Of a stretch of 64,000 bases of DNA, positions 18,130 through 26,952 are shown piece after piece (position 1 is the stretch's first letter; each line of letters begins with the position of its first letter). The position numbers were made by a program, and so were the translations under genes. This DNA is from Mycolicibacterium psychrotolerans (GTDB taxonomy: Bacteria > Actinomycetota > Actinomycetes > Mycobacteriales > Mycobacteriaceae). The stretch lies in NCBI RefSeq assembly GCF_010729305.1, contig NZ_AP022574.1:248001-312000 (forward strand), in the 5' to 3' direction. The notes under the pieces were generated by a model. It saw only the letters and a list, made by a program, of their open reading frames with translations, was not told where the DNA came from and searched no databases.

Positions 18130-19455
18130 TCAGAACAGCAGCTGGGCGATCGTGTAGATGGCCAGGCCGGCCAGCGACCCCACCACCGTGCCGTTGATCC
18201 GGATGAATTGCAGGTCACGGCCCACGTGGAGTTCGATCCGCCGGCTCGCCTCATCGGCGTCCCAGCGCTCGATGGTGTCGGTGATGATCGTCGTGATCTC
18301 CGCCCCGTACTCGCCCACCAGATGCTGCGCGCCGCGCACGATCCAGTTGTCCACCTTGTCGCGCAGATCCGCGTCGTCGCGCAGGGACTCCCCGATGCGC
18401 ACGACGGAGTCGGCGATGCGGGCGCGCAGTGTCGAGGACGGGTCGTCGACCGACTCCAAGATGATGCGCTTGGCGGCGCTCCAGGCCGTCTCGGCGGCCC
18501 GCGCGACCTCGTCGCGGGCCATGATCTGGTCCTTGACGTTCTCGGCCTTCTGGATCGTCGACTCGTCGCTCTGCAGATCGCCGGCGAACTCGAACAGGAA
18601 CTTGGTGGCCGAGCGGCGCAGCTCGTGGTCGGGGTTGCGGCGCACCTTGTCGGTGAAGTCCATCAGCTCACGGTGGATGCGATCACCGACGAGGTGGTCC
18701 ATCCAGCGCGGCGACCACGTCGGCGAATCGCGCTCGATGACGCGCTCGATGACTTCACCGGCGTTCAGCGACCACTGGAACGCCCGGTCGGCCAGCAACT
18801 GCAGCAGTGCCTCCTGCCGACCCTCCTCCAACAGCGATGCCAGCACCCGGCCGATCGGCGGTCCCCACTGTGGCTCGGCGATGCGCTTGACGATCATCCG
18901 ATCCAGCACCTGCTGGACGTCCTCGTCGCGCAGCATCTCGACGAGCACCCGCAGCACCGTCGACGTCTCGGTGGCCACCCGTTCGGCGTTGACCGGTTCG
19001 GCGAGCCACTTGCCGGCCCGGCTGGCGACGTCGGCGTCGCGCAGCTTGGTCTCCACGTTCTCCTGGGACAGGAAGTTCTCCCGCACGAAGTCGCTGAGAC
19101 CCTCGCCGAGCTGGTCTTTTTTGCGCTTGATGATCGCGGTGTGCGGGATCGGGAGGCCCAGGGGGTGCTTGAACAGCGCGGTCACCGCGAACCAGTCGGC
19201 CAGCGCGCCGACCATCCCCGCCTCGGCCGCCGCGCGGACGTAGCCCACCCACGGCGCCGCCCCGTGGGACTGCGCCCAGGTGCACAGCAGGAAGATGACC
19301 GACGCCCCGATGAGGAAGCTCAGCGCGACGACCTTCATGCGCCGCAGCGCGCGCCGCCGCTCGGCATCGGCTGCAGAATCGACTCCGGCGAGCTTCTCGG
19401 CGAAGCTCGCCCGGGGTCGTTGCCCGGCGTCCGGGACGTTCACTCGATGTGCCAC
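18130..19455 (-). CDS. DUF445 family membrane protein (Rv0473-like)
   Basis: 441 residues. There is a membrane segment at about 43-62, another hydrophobic stretch near 75-95 (AEAGMVGALADWFAVTALF, the DUF445 signature), a long helical middle and a C-terminal membrane segment (about 420-441, VVGSLAGLAIYTIAQLLF). YheB/DUF445 proteins are conserved envelope proteins of unknown role. It starts close to, and divergent from, the TetR gene. Confidence 0.86.
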   Translation of the reverse strand: MAHRVNVPDAGQRPRASFAEKLAGVDSAADAERRRALRRMKVVALSFLIGASVIFLLCTWAQSHGAAPWVGYVRAAAEAGMVGALADWFAVTALFKHPLGLPIPHTAIIKRKKDQLGEGLSDFVRENFLSQENVETKLRDADVASRAGKWLAEPVNAERVATETSTVLRVLVEMLRDEDVQQVLDRMIVKRIAEPQWGPPIGRVLASLLEEGRQEALLQLLADRAFQWSLNAGEVIERVIERDSPTWSPRWMDHLVGDRIHRELMDFTDKVRRNPDHELRRSATKFLFEFAGDLQSDESTIQKAENVKDQIMARDEVARAAETAWSAAKRIILESVDDPSSTLRARIADSVVRIGESLRDDADLRDKVDNWIVRGAQHLVGEYGAEITTIITDTIERWDADEASRRIELHVGRDLQFIRINGTVVGSLAGLAIYTIAQLLF

Positions 19456-19538
19456 CTATTCATCATCCCCGCGCGGCCAACCGGCACCGCCCGGCCACCG
19501 TATTATCGACAAGGACTAACGAACGGATCACCGCGAAC

Positions 19539-20243
19539 GTGGCACAACATTCCCCGCCGGTGGCGGTCAAAACCGATGGGCGCAAAAAGCGCTGGCATCG
19601 GCACAAGGTCGAGCGCCGGAACGAACTGGTCGACGGCACCCTGGAGGCCATCCGCCGACTGGGCAGCAACGTCAGCATGGACGAGATCGCCGCCGAGATC
19701 GGGGTGTCCAAGACCGTTCTGTACCGCTACTTCGTCGACAAGAACGACCTGACCACCGCGGTGATGATGCGCTTCGCGCAGACCACGCTGATCCCCAACA
19801 TGGCCGCCGCGCTGACGTCGAACCTGGACGGCTACGCCCTGACCCGCGAGATCATCCGCGTCTACGTCGATACCGTCGCCAACGAGCCCGAGCCCTACCG
19901 GTTCGTGATGGCCAACAACTCGGCCAGCAAGAGCAAGGCCGTCGCCGACTCCGAGCAGATCATCGCGCGCATGCTCGCGGTGATGCTGCGCCGACGCATG
20001 GTGTCAGCCGGGATGGACCCCGGCGGTGCCGAGCCGTGGGCGTTCCACACCGTCGGCGGCGTGCAGCTGGCCACGCACTCGTGGATGTCGCACCCGCGGA
20101 TGAGCGCTGACGAGCTGATCGACTACCTGACGATGCTGTCGTGGAGCGCGCTGTGCGGCATCGTCGAGGTGGGTGGATCGCTGTCGCGGTTCCGCGAGCA
20201 GAACCATCCTTCCCCGGAACTGCCCACTCAGCTGCTTGACTAG
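19539..20243 (+). CDS. madR: TetR-family regulator (MadR/Rv0472c-like)
   Basis: 234 residues from GTG 19539. An N-terminal basic stretch (DGRKKRWHRHKVERR) leads into the TetR helix-turn-helix SMDEIAAEIGVSKTVLYRYFVDKNDL (about 48-75). The C-terminal ligand domain has WAFHTVGGVQLATHSW. By synteny this is the mycobacterial desaturase regulator MadR, which represses the acyl-ACP desaturases desA1/desA2 (recalled). The frame extends upstream to 19449, but that part overlaps the divergent DUF445 gene and has no TetR homology. Confidence 0.8.
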   Translation: MAQHSPPVAVKTDGRKKRWHRHKVERRNELVDGTLEAIRRLGSNVSMDEIAAEIGVSKTVLYRYFVDKNDLTTAVMMRFAQTTLIPNMAAALTSNLDGYALTREIIRVYVDTVANEPEPYRFVMANNSASKSKAVADSEQIIARMLAVMLRRRMVSAGMDPGGAEPWAFHTVGGVQLATHSWMSHPRMSADELIDYLTMLSWSALCGIVEVGGSLSRFREQNHPSPELPTQLLD

Positions 20244-20247
20244 GTGG

Positions 20248-21114
20248 GTGACCGAGACCCTTGAGCTTCCGTCGCTGTGGTCGCATGAACCGCACTCGCT
20301 GCTGAGGTTCAAGCCGGGCGACCTGGTCGCCGACATCGACCCCGACGCCACGCCGGGATTCCGCGGCAAGAAGTCCGACGCCCCGACGCTGCAGGAGGAG
20401 CGCAACGTGCGCTTCGCCGAGCTGCAGGAGATGCTGTATGCCCGCAGCCGGGTCGACGACCACCGCTCGGTGCTGCTCGTGCTGCAGGGCATGGACACCG
20501 CAGGCAAGGGCGGCATCGTCAAACACGTTGTCGGAGGGTGCAATCCGCAGGGCGTCGACTACCACAACTTCGGCAAGCCCACACCCGAGGAGCTGTCACA
20601 CCACTTCCTGTGGCGAATCCGCAAGGCTCTGCCGCCGGCGGGCCACATCGGGGTGTTCGACCGTTCGCATTACGAGGACGTGCTCATCGTGCGGGTGCAC
20701 AACCTGGTGCCCCAGGAGGTGTGGGAGCCGCGCTACGACGAGATCAACGCGTTCGAACGCGAACTGATCGCCAGCGGTACGAGCCTGGTGAAGGTCGCGA
20801 TGTTCGTCTCCCTCGACGAGCAGAAGAGGCGCCTCGCCGAGCGCCTCGAGCGGCCGGACAAATACTGGAAGTACAACCCTGGCGATATCGACGAGCGGCT
20901 GAAGTGGCCCCTCTACCAGGAGGCGTACCAGGCGATGCTGGATCGCACGAGCACCGAGTACGCGCCGTGGCATGTCGTGCCGTGCAATCGGAAATGGTAC
21001 AGCCGTCTCGCGGTCACCGAGTTGATGATCGAGGCGCTCAAGCAGCTCAACATGTCCTGGCCGCCACCGGATTTCGACGTGGAGGCGGAGAAGAAGCGGC
21101 TGAAGAAGGCCTAG
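20248..21114 (+). CDS. polyphosphate kinase 2 family protein (intact copy)
   Basis: 288 residues from GTG 20248, 4 bp after the TetR stop. Walker A is GMDTAGKGG at 81-89, the Walker B region is GVFDRSHYEDVL near 136, and a lid module with ERPDKYWKYNPGDIDER is near 210. This is the polyP:nucleotide phosphotransferase subtype in which phosphate from polyphosphate is passed to AMP or ADP. It differs in its Walker B motif (RSHYED) from the broken PPK2 at 53649 (RSWYNRAG). Co-transcription with the TetR gene is likely. Confidence 0.9.
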   Translation: MTETLELPSLWSHEPHSLLRFKPGDLVADIDPDATPGFRGKKSDAPTLQEERNVRFAELQEMLYARSRVDDHRSVLLVLQGMDTAGKGGIVKHVVGGCNPQGVDYHNFGKPTPEELSHHFLWRIRKALPPAGHIGVFDRSHYEDVLIVRVHNLVPQEVWEPRYDEINAFERELIASGTSLVKVAMFVSLDEQKRRLAERLERPDKYWKYNPGDIDERLKWPLYQEAYQAMLDRTSTEYAPWHVVPCNRKWYSRLAVTELMIEALKQLNMSWPPPDFDVEAEKKRLKKA

Positions 21115-21123
21115 GGCTCAGGC

Positions 21124-21188
21124 GCCGCCGAGCGTACGGTTCCTGACGCTTTTCGCGCGATTTTCATCACAATCCGTACGTTCGGCGC
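21124..21188. repeat. intergenic palindrome, copy 2 of the repeat family
   Basis: GCCGAGCGTACGG (ending 21139) pairs with CCGTACGTTCGGC (from 21174) with one G-T pair. The loop contains CTTTTCGCGCG, the reverse complement of the GCGCGAAAAG core seen in copy 1. It occupies the gap between convergent ppk2 and the DUF559 gene and could serve as a terminator for both. Confidence 0.6.
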
Positions 21189-21192
21189 GCAT

Positions 21193-22053
21193 TCAGGTGC
21201 CGGGCCATCCCCGTCGCCGGAGCGCCTGCTCGGCACGCCGCCAGATGTCGTCGGGTGTATCGCGAAGATGTCGCGCGCTGACGCGGATGATGATCCAGCC
21301 CTGCTCGGCCAGGAAGTCCAGCCGGGCGATGTCCTCGGCGTGCGCGGCCGGATCCGTCCAGTGCTGCTCGCCGTCGTATTCGACGCCCACGCGGTACTCG
21401 GGCCAGCCCATATCGATGCGACGCACCACCCGACCGGAAGCGTTTCGGATCGGGACCTGAGTCTGCGGGGCGGGTGCACCCGCTCGGATGAGGACAAGAC
21501 GGGTCCGGGTCTCCTGTGGTGACTCGGCACCTCCGTCGACGAGTGCCATGGCTCCCCGGAGGCTTCGAATCCCCCGGGCGCCGGGATGACCAGCGGCGAC
21601 GACGGCGACGTCCGCCACCGCGGCGCGAGTGGCGTTGAGGAGCGCGTCGATACGAATGATCGCCTCATCGCCGGCAATTCGGCGCCCGATGTCGAAGACG
21701 GTGCGGGCCACGGTGGTGCAATCGATGCTCTGCACGAGGCACACCTCCTCGTCGAGCAACGCCTCCCGATGGATCCGTATCCCTGGCGCGACAGCCGAGC
21801 GCACCCGCGTCAGCTCAGCGGCGCGATCATGCGGCAGCCACCGGGGACCGTGCATCGCCGCCGCCGACAGCCCCGCCAACGTGCCGCTTCGCCCCGACCA
21901 CAGCCAGGCCGCATACGCGCGGTCCCGAGGCGTCAGCGCCATTCCCACCGGGGCGTAGACGTTGTGATGCAGTTTCACGTACCGCCGCCGCAGATCGTGG
22001 CGCGTCAGTGCCCCGGCGGCGAGGGCCTCGGACCCGACGATGATCTCCCCCAC
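21193..22053 (-). CDS. DUF559 / AbiEi-like N-terminal domain protein
   Basis: 286 residues. The N-terminal half resembles AbiEi-type antitoxin proteins (LTRHDLRRRYVKLHHNVYAP, then LAGLSAAAMHG). The C-terminal 100 residues are a Vsr/DUF559 restriction-endonuclease-like fold with MGWPEYRVGVEYDGEQHW, DIARLDFLAEQGWIIIRVS. The acidic residue in VEYDGEQHW is the expected metal/active-site position. Many copies occur in mycobacterial genomes and none has a proven role. A second member is at 60319-61149 in this window. Confidence 0.78.
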   Translation of the reverse strand: MGEIIVGSEALAAGALTRHDLRRRYVKLHHNVYAPVGMALTPRDRAYAAWLWSGRSGTLAGLSAAAMHGPRWLPHDRAAELTRVRSAVAPGIRIHREALLDEEVCLVQSIDCTTVARTVFDIGRRIAGDEAIIRIDALLNATRAAVADVAVVAAGHPGARGIRSLRGAMALVDGGAESPQETRTRLVLIRAGAPAPQTQVPIRNASGRVVRRIDMGWPEYRVGVEYDGEQHWTDPAAHAEDIARLDFLAEQGWIIIRVSARHLRDTPDDIWRRAEQALRRRGWPGT

Positions 22054-22087
22054 ACTGACCTAGGCGCACGGAGCGACTCTTCGGTTC

Positions 22088-22146
22088 CCGAGTGCACGCA
22101 TTTTGACGGATATCGCGACAGAACTCGTCAGAAAGCGTGCCCTCGG
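22088..22146. repeat. long imperfect palindrome downstream of fadB2
   Basis: CCGAGTGCACGCATTTTGACG from 22088 pairs with CGTCAGAAAGCGTGCCCTCGG ending at 22146, with about four mismatches. The loop is GATATCGCGACAGAACT. Its layout matches the other intergenic palindromes of this window, but the end sequence differs. It lies between fadB2 and the DUF559 gene, both minus, and may end fadB2 transcription. Confidence 0.5.
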
Positions 22147-22154
22147 CGGGGGCG

Positions 22155-23009
22155 TCAGTAGCTGTAGAAGCCCTTGCCGGTCTTCTTCCCCAGCTGCCCC
22201 GCCTCGACCATGCGCTGCAGCAGCGGCGGCGGCGCGTAGTGGGCGTCCTTGTACTCGTCGTACATCGAGTCCGCGATCAGCTTCATGGTGTCCAGTCCGA
22301 TCAGGTCGGACAGCCGCAGCGGGCCCATCGGGTGCGAGAGCCCCGCGACCACGGCGGTGTCGATGTCCTCGACGCTGGCCACGCCCGCCTCGGCCATCCG
22401 GATCGCCGAGAGCAGGTAGGGCACCAGCAACGCGTTGACGATGAAGCCCGAGCGGTCGCCGCAGCGGACCACCTTCTTGCCCAGCGTCTCCCCGGCGAAC
22501 TGCTCGACCCGCGCGATCGCGTCGTCGGAGGTGACGAGCGTGCTGATCAGTTCGACCAGCGGCAGCACCGGCACGGGGTTGAAGAAGTGCAGCCCCAGCA
22601 CCCGGCTCGGATTCTTCGTCGCCGCAGCGATTTTCATGATCGGGATGCTGGAGGTGTTCGACGCCAGCACCGCGTCGGGATCGGTGACGATCTCGTCGAG
22701 CTTCGCGAACACGGAAGCCTTGACGGCCTCGTCCTCGACGATCGCCTCGATCACCAGCTGGCGGTCGGCCAGGTCGGTGAGGTCGCTGGTGAACGTCAGC
22801 CGGGCCTGCGTGATCTCGAACTCGTCGGCGGCCAGCTTGCCCTTCGCCTTGGCCCGCTCCAGCGACGCCGTGATGCGCGCCCGGCCCGCCTCGGCCAGTT
22901 CCGTCGACGGCTCGTAGACGGTCACCTGTGCCCCGGCCCTGGCGCAGACCTCGGCGATGCCGCCGCCCATCTGCCCGGCGCCGACCACTCCCACGCGTTC
23001 AATGCTCAC
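22155..23009 (-). CDS. fadB2: 3-hydroxybutyryl-CoA dehydrogenase FadB2
   Basis: 284 residues. The NAD-binding motif VGAGQMGGGIAEVCARAG is at the N-terminus. The dehydrogenase signature LGLHFFNPVPVLPLVE and the C-terminal helical domain GPLRLSDLIGLDTMK follow. The catalytic histidine (LHFFNP) and the asparagine region are intact. It oxidises 3-hydroxyacyl-CoA in short-chain beta-oxidation. It sits downstream of icl1, consistent with fatty-acid use feeding the glyoxylate shunt, as in M. tuberculosis Rv0468-Rv0467. Confidence 0.94.
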   Translation of the reverse strand: MSIERVGVVGAGQMGGGIAEVCARAGAQVTVYEPSTELAEAGRARITASLERAKAKGKLAADEFEITQARLTFTSDLTDLADRQLVIEAIVEDEAVKASVFAKLDEIVTDPDAVLASNTSSIPIMKIAAATKNPSRVLGLHFFNPVPVLPLVELISTLVTSDDAIARVEQFAGETLGKKVVRCGDRSGFIVNALLVPYLLSAIRMAEAGVASVEDIDTAVVAGLSHPMGPLRLSDLIGLDTMKLIADSMYDEYKDAHYAPPPLLQRMVEAGQLGKKTGKGFYSY

Positions 23010-23029
23010 TGGTTCTCCTCTGTGCAGCG

Positions 23030-23063
23030 ATGAGCCCCGCCCGGATCATCGGGCGGGGCTCAT
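23030..23063 (-). terminator. strong hairpin between icl1 and fadB2
   Basis: ATGAGCCCCGCCCG (23030-23043) and CGGGCGGGGCTCAT (23050-23063) form a perfect 14-bp GC-rich stem with a 6-base loop, 20 bp past the icl1 stop. There is no U tract after it on the minus strand, as is common for mycobacterial terminators. It separates icl1 from fadB2. Confidence 0.65.
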
Positions 23064-23082
23064 GCTGTCATGCCTCAACAGC

Positions 23083-24369
23083 TCAGTGGAACTGGCCCTC
23101 TTCGGTCGAGCCCGCCAGCGCGGTGGTCGACGAGGTCGGGTCAACGGTGGTGGCGATCCGGTCGAAGTAGCCGGCGCCGACCTCGCGCTGGTGCTTCGTC
23201 GCGGTGTAGCCCCGCTCCTCGGCGGCGAACTCGCGCTCCTGCAGCTCGACGTAGGCGCTCATCTGGTTGCGGGCGTAGCCGTGGGCCAGATCGAACATCG
23301 AGTAGTTCAGCGCGTGGAAGCCGGCCAGCGTGATGAACTGGAACTTGAATCCCATTGCGCCGAGCTCGTTCTGGAACTTCGCGATGGTGGCGTCGTCCAG
23401 GTGCTGCTTCCAGTTGAACGAGGGGCTGCAGTTGTAGGCCAGCATCTGGTCCGGGAACTCCGCCTTGACGCCCTCGGCGAACTTCTTCGCGAGCTCGAGG
23501 TCCGGGGTGCCGGTCTCCATCCAGATGAGGTCGGAGTACGGCGCGTAGGACTTGGCGCGGGCGATGCAGGGCTCCAGGCCGTTCTTGACCCGATAGAAGC
23601 CTTCCTTGGTCCGCTCACCGGTGATGAACGGCTGGTCGCGCTCGTCGACGTCGGAGGTGATCAGCGTGGCGGCCTCGGCATCGGTGCGGGCGATGACGAC
23701 CGTCGGGACGTCGGCGACGTCGGCAGCGAGGCGGGCCGAGGTCAGAGTGCGGATGTGCTGCTGGGTGGGGATGAGGACCTTGCCACCGAGGTGGCCGCAC
23801 TTCTTCTCCGACGCCAGCTGGTCCTCCCAGTGCGAGCCCGCGACACCGGCGGCGATCATCGCCTTCTGCAGCTCGTAGACGTTGAGCGCACCGCCGAAGC
23901 CGGCCTCACCGTCGGCGACGATCGGGGCGAGCCAGTTCTCCACCGAGCGGTCGCCCTCGACCTTGGCGATCTGGTCGGCGCGCAGCAGCGCGTTGTTGAT
24001 CCGGCGGATGACCTGCGGCACCGAGTTGGCCGGGTACAGGCTCTGGTCGGGGTAGGTGTGGCCGGAGAGGTTGGCGTCACCGGCGACCTGCCACCCCGAG
24101 AGGTAGATGGCCTTGAGGCCGGCGCGGACCTGCTGCACGGCCTGGTTGCCGGTCAGGGCGCCCAGCGAGTTGACGTAGTCCATGTCGTGGAGCTGCTCCC
24201 ACAGCACCTCGGCGCCGCGGCGGGCGAGCGTGCTCTCCTCGACCACGTGGCCCTGCAAGGCAACGACGTCCTGCGGGGTGTAGGTGCGAGTGATGCCCTT
24301 CCACCGCGGATTGTGGTCCCAGTCGTGCTGGATCTGTTCGGGGGACTTCGGCGTGCCCACGGTCGACAT
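23083..24369 (-). CDS. icl1: isocitrate lyase 1
   Basis: 428 residues. The catalytic loop KKCGHLGGK with the active-site cysteine, the substrate-binding stretch [16 protein letters not shown] and [11 protein letters not shown] are all present. It cleaves isocitrate to glyoxylate and succinate and doubles as methylisocitrate lyase in propionate metabolism. The start at 24369 has a good ribosome site (AAGGAG). The upstream region carries RamB/PrpR-type motifs, fitting induction on fatty acids. A strong hairpin follows it. Confidence 0.96.
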   Translation of the reverse strand: MSTVGTPKSPEQIQHDWDHNPRWKGITRTYTPQDVVALQGHVVEESTLARRGAEVLWEQLHDMDYVNSLGALTGNQAVQQVRAGLKAIYLSGWQVAGDANLSGHTYPDQSLYPANSVPQVIRRINNALLRADQIAKVEGDRSVENWLAPIVADGEAGFGGALNVYELQKAMIAAGVAGSHWEDQLASEKKCGHLGGKVLIPTQQHIRTLTSARLAADVADVPTVVIARTDAEAATLITSDVDERDQPFITGERTKEGFYRVKNGLEPCIARAKSYAPYSDLIWMETGTPDLELAKKFAEGVKAEFPDQMLAYNCSPSFNWKQHLDDATIAKFQNELGAMGFKFQFITLAGFHALNYSMFDLAHGYARNQMSAYVELQEREFAAEERGYTATKHQREVGAGYFDRIATTVDPTSSTTALAGSTEEGQFH

Positions 24370-24467
24370 AGGACTGCTCCTTCAAACGATTGTTAATGTT
24401 CCAGCTTCTTCACTGGCGTGCTGATCCGAGCATGCATCACGCCATAACCGCAGGTCCACCCGTTTCG

Positions 24468-24516
24468 CTTGTAAACTTTCGCCAATGGACACGGGAAACT
24501 TGCGAAGCTTGCGAAG
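24468..24516. promoter_or_regulatory. RamB/PrpR-like binding motifs upstream of icl1
   Basis: CTTGTAAACTTT (24468-24479) matches 10 of 12 positions of the RamB consensus in reverse (TTTGCAAACTTT, recalled from Corynebacterium). CTTGCGAAG occurs twice in tandem at 24499-24507 and 24508-24516 and resembles TTTGCAAA half-sites. ramB itself is encoded about 1 kb away. Confidence 0.5.
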
Positions 24517-24527
24517 CCTTACGCCTG

Positions 24528-24589
24528 CTGAACCGGTTCAGAAGTTACCGGCCGGTAAACGATCGTCGCAGGTCAGTACGGCCGTACTG
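24528..24589. promoter_or_regulatory. cluster of three perfect palindromes
   Basis: CTGAACCGGTTCAG (24528-24541), TTACCGGCCGGTAA (24545-24558) and CAGTACGGCCGTACTG (24574-24589) are each perfectly palindromic. They lie between the thioesterase stop and the icl1 promoter region. Three such sites in 62 bp suggest operators for dimeric regulators or a structured 3' untranslated region. No regulator is assigned. Confidence 0.5.
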
Positions 24590-24603
24590 TTTGATGAAGC
24601 GAT

Positions 24604-25431
24604 TCAGAGCGCGAAGATCGCGGCGACCGCTTTGACCTCGTCACCGACGGCATATGTGAGCGTTGTAACAGTCCGGTCGGCCAGTGCGGCGCCGAACTTC
24701 TCGGTCGATCCGGCCGGATAGGTGTGGCGCAGGATCTCCAACTTGTCGCCGAGCGCGACCGGGAGATCGTGCTCGATGGTCACCCGCAGCGGGGCCTTCA
24801 ACAACTCGGGCCGGGATTGCAGGAAGTCCTCGACCACCGACCAGTACACCGAGTTGTTCATGTGGTCGAAGATGTCGATGTCGCTGACCCGCACGGGGTA
24901 GTCGCGAATGTGCTCGGCGCCTTCACGTTCGCCAGAGCTCAGGTAGGCCTTCCACCGCAGCCGGCTCTCGGTGGTGGTACGACGCAGGCCCTCGATGAAG
25001 TCGTCGGCGATGCGGGCGGGGCCCTGCGTCTCCCTGTTGATGTTGATCCAGAACGCTTCGGATTCGACGAGGCCGCCCTTACGGCCGTCGATGCGCACCC
25101 GCATCTCGCACCAGCGGTTCGACGTTCCCGAACACCAGCGCCGCAGCCGCAGCATGTCCTTGAACAGGATCGGCTCGATCATGTCGATCATCGTGCGGCG
25201 GACGATCCACAGCGGGTGCGTCTCCTCGAACCCCATCTCGCGCAGCTGATCGGTGCCGACGTCCTGGATGTGGCGGGTCGCCGCATCGAATTTCAGCCTG
25301 CCCTCGCGGTCCACATCGGCCACCCGCAGCGGCCACTGGACATCGAAGACGTCCGGGTGCGGATCCGGCACCGGCATCATGGTCTTGGCCAGGCCCTGCG
25401 TCACGGCAGTCGGCCGACCGGGGGTACTCAC
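24604..25431 (-). CDS. acyl-ACP thioesterase family protein (Rv0466-like)
   Basis: 275 residues from GTG 25431; a longer start at 25467 would be only 42 bp from the divergent ramB start. It is a FAT/Fat-type thioesterase with two hotdog folds. The first begins WPLRVADVDREGRLKFDAATRHIQDVG, the second has VRVSDIDIFDHMNNSVYWSVVEDFL, where the D/N/H cluster marks the acyl-ACP thioesterase active site. It would release fatty acids from ACP. Placement between icl1 and ramB ties it to lipid metabolism. Confidence 0.83.
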   Translation of the reverse strand: MSTPGRPTAVTQGLAKTMMPVPDPHPDVFDVQWPLRVADVDREGRLKFDAATRHIQDVGTDQLREMGFEETHPLWIVRRTMIDMIEPILFKDMLRLRRWCSGTSNRWCEMRVRIDGRKGGLVESEAFWININRETQGPARIADDFIEGLRRTTTESRLRWKAYLSSGEREGAEHIRDYPVRVSDIDIFDHMNNSVYWSVVEDFLQSRPELLKAPLRVTIEHDLPVALGDKLEILRHTYPAGSTEKFGAALADRTVTTLTYAVGDEVKAVAAIFAL

Positions 25432-25496
25432 GAATCCTGATGATGCCACACGCAGGTACCTTGCCAATCATGCAAATAGGGGCTTAGCAGGGTTGT

Positions 25497-25509
25497 TACG
25501 CTGGCTGAC
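25497..25509 (+). promoter_or_regulatory. -10 box of a probable leaderless ramB transcript
   Basis: TACGCT at 25497-25502 fits TANNNT and lies 7 bases before GTG 25510, with no Shine-Dalgarno. Confidence 0.45.
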
Positions 25510-26952
25510 GTGGCCAAAACCTACGTCGGAGCCAGGGTCCGGCAGTTGCGCAACGAGCGCGGGTTCAGCCAGGCCGCCCTGGCCCAGATGCTCGACATCT
25601 CCCCCAGCTACCTCAACCAGATCGAGCACGACGTCCGCCCGCTCACGGTGGCGGTGCTGCTGCGCATCACCGAGGTGTTCGGCGTCGACGCGACGTTCTT
25701 CGCCTCCCAGGACGACACCCGGCTGATCGCCGAACTGCGCGAGGTGCTGATGGACCGCGACCTCGACGTCGACGTCGGACCCGCCGAGGTCGCCGACATG
25801 GTCGGCGCGCATCCCGCGCTGGCCCGCGCCATGGTCAACCTGCACCGCCGCTACCAGCTGACGACGACGCAGTTGGCCGCCGCCACCGAGGACCGCTTCG
25901 CCGTCGGCAACGCGACTTCGGGCGCCAGCGGCACCGGTGCGATCTCGATGCCGCACGAAGAGGTGCGCGACTACTTCTACCAGCGCCAGAACTATCTGCA
26001 CGAGCTGGACACCGCCGCCGAGGAGCTGACAGCCGGTATGCGGATCCAGCGCGGCGATCTGGCCGGCGACCTCTCCGACCGACTGCGATTCGTGCACGGG
26101 GTGACGATCATCCGCCGCCTCGACCTCCGCGAAGGGGTCCTGCACCGCTTCGACCCGGTGTCCAAGACGCTGGAGATCACCGCGCACCTGTCCACCGGGC
26201 AGCGGGTGTTCCGGATGGCGGCCGAGTTGGCCTACCTCGAGTACGGCGACCTGATCGACAAGCTCGCCGACGAGGGTCACTTCACCAGCGAGGAATCGCG
26301 CAAGCTCGCCCGCCTCGGGCTGGCCAACTACTTCGCCGCGGCGACGGTGCTGCCGTACGCCCAGTTCCACGATGTCGCCGAGAAGTTCCGCTATGACGTC
26401 GAACGGCTCTCGGCGTACTACTCGGCCAGCTACGAAACCATCTGCCATCGGCTGTCCACGCTGCAGCGGCCGTCGATGCGTGGGGTGCCGTTCTCGTTCG
26501 TCCGCGTCGACCGCGCAGGAAACATGTCGAAGCGCCAGTCCGCCACCGGTTTTCACTTCTCCTCCAGCGGTGGCACCTGCCCGCTGTGGAACGTCTACGA
26601 GACGTTCGCCAACCCCGGCAAGATCGGCGTGCAGATCGCCGAGATGCCCGACGGGCGCGCCTACATGTGGGTGGCGCGCACCGTGGAGCGGCGAGCGTCG
26701 CGCTATGGTCAGCCGGGTAAGACGTTCGCGATCGGCCTGGGCTGCGAACTACGGCACGCGCACCGGCTGGTGTATTCGGAAGGTTTGGATGTCGGTGGCG
26801 GCCCCCATACTTCGGCGACTCCCATCGGCGCCGGCTGCCGAGTGTGCGAGCGGGACAACTGCCCGCAGCGGGCGTTCCCCGCGCTGGGTCGCGCGCTCGA
26901 CATCGACGAACACCGCTCGACGGTGTCCCCCTATCTGGTGAGGCAGTCATGA
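25510..26952 (+). CDS. ramB: transcriptional regulator RamB
   Basis: 480 residues from GTG 25510. The N-terminal XRE helix-turn-helix is at about 8-62 (GFSQAALAQMLDISPSYLNQIE). A central IrrE/ImmA-like domain lacks the HEXXH zinc site (AAELAYLEYGD there). A C-terminal short-chain fatty-acid regulator domain carries a cysteine cluster (GAGCRVCERDNCPQR). RamB represses icl1 and other acetate/glyoxylate genes in corynebacteria and mycobacteria. It is divergent from the thioesterase gene and overlaps the next gene at ATGA. Confidence 0.92.
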   Translation: MAKTYVGARVRQLRNERGFSQAALAQMLDISPSYLNQIEHDVRPLTVAVLLRITEVFGVDATFFASQDDTRLIAELREVLMDRDLDVDVGPAEVADMVGAHPALARAMVNLHRRYQLTTTQLAAATEDRFAVGNATSGASGTGAISMPHEEVRDYFYQRQNYLHELDTAAEELTAGMRIQRGDLAGDLSDRLRFVHGVTIIRRLDLREGVLHRFDPVSKTLEITAHLSTGQRVFRMAAELAYLEYGDLIDKLADEGHFTSEESRKLARLGLANYFAAATVLPYAQFHDVAEKFRYDVERLSAYYSASYETICHRLSTLQRPSMRGVPFSFVRVDRAGNMSKRQSATGFHFSSSGGTCPLWNVYETFANPGKIGVQIAEMPDGRAYMWVARTVERRASRYGQPGKTFAIGLGCELRHAHRLVYSEGLDVGGGPHTSATPIGAGCRVCERDNCPQRAFPALGRALDIDEHRSTVSPYLVRQS

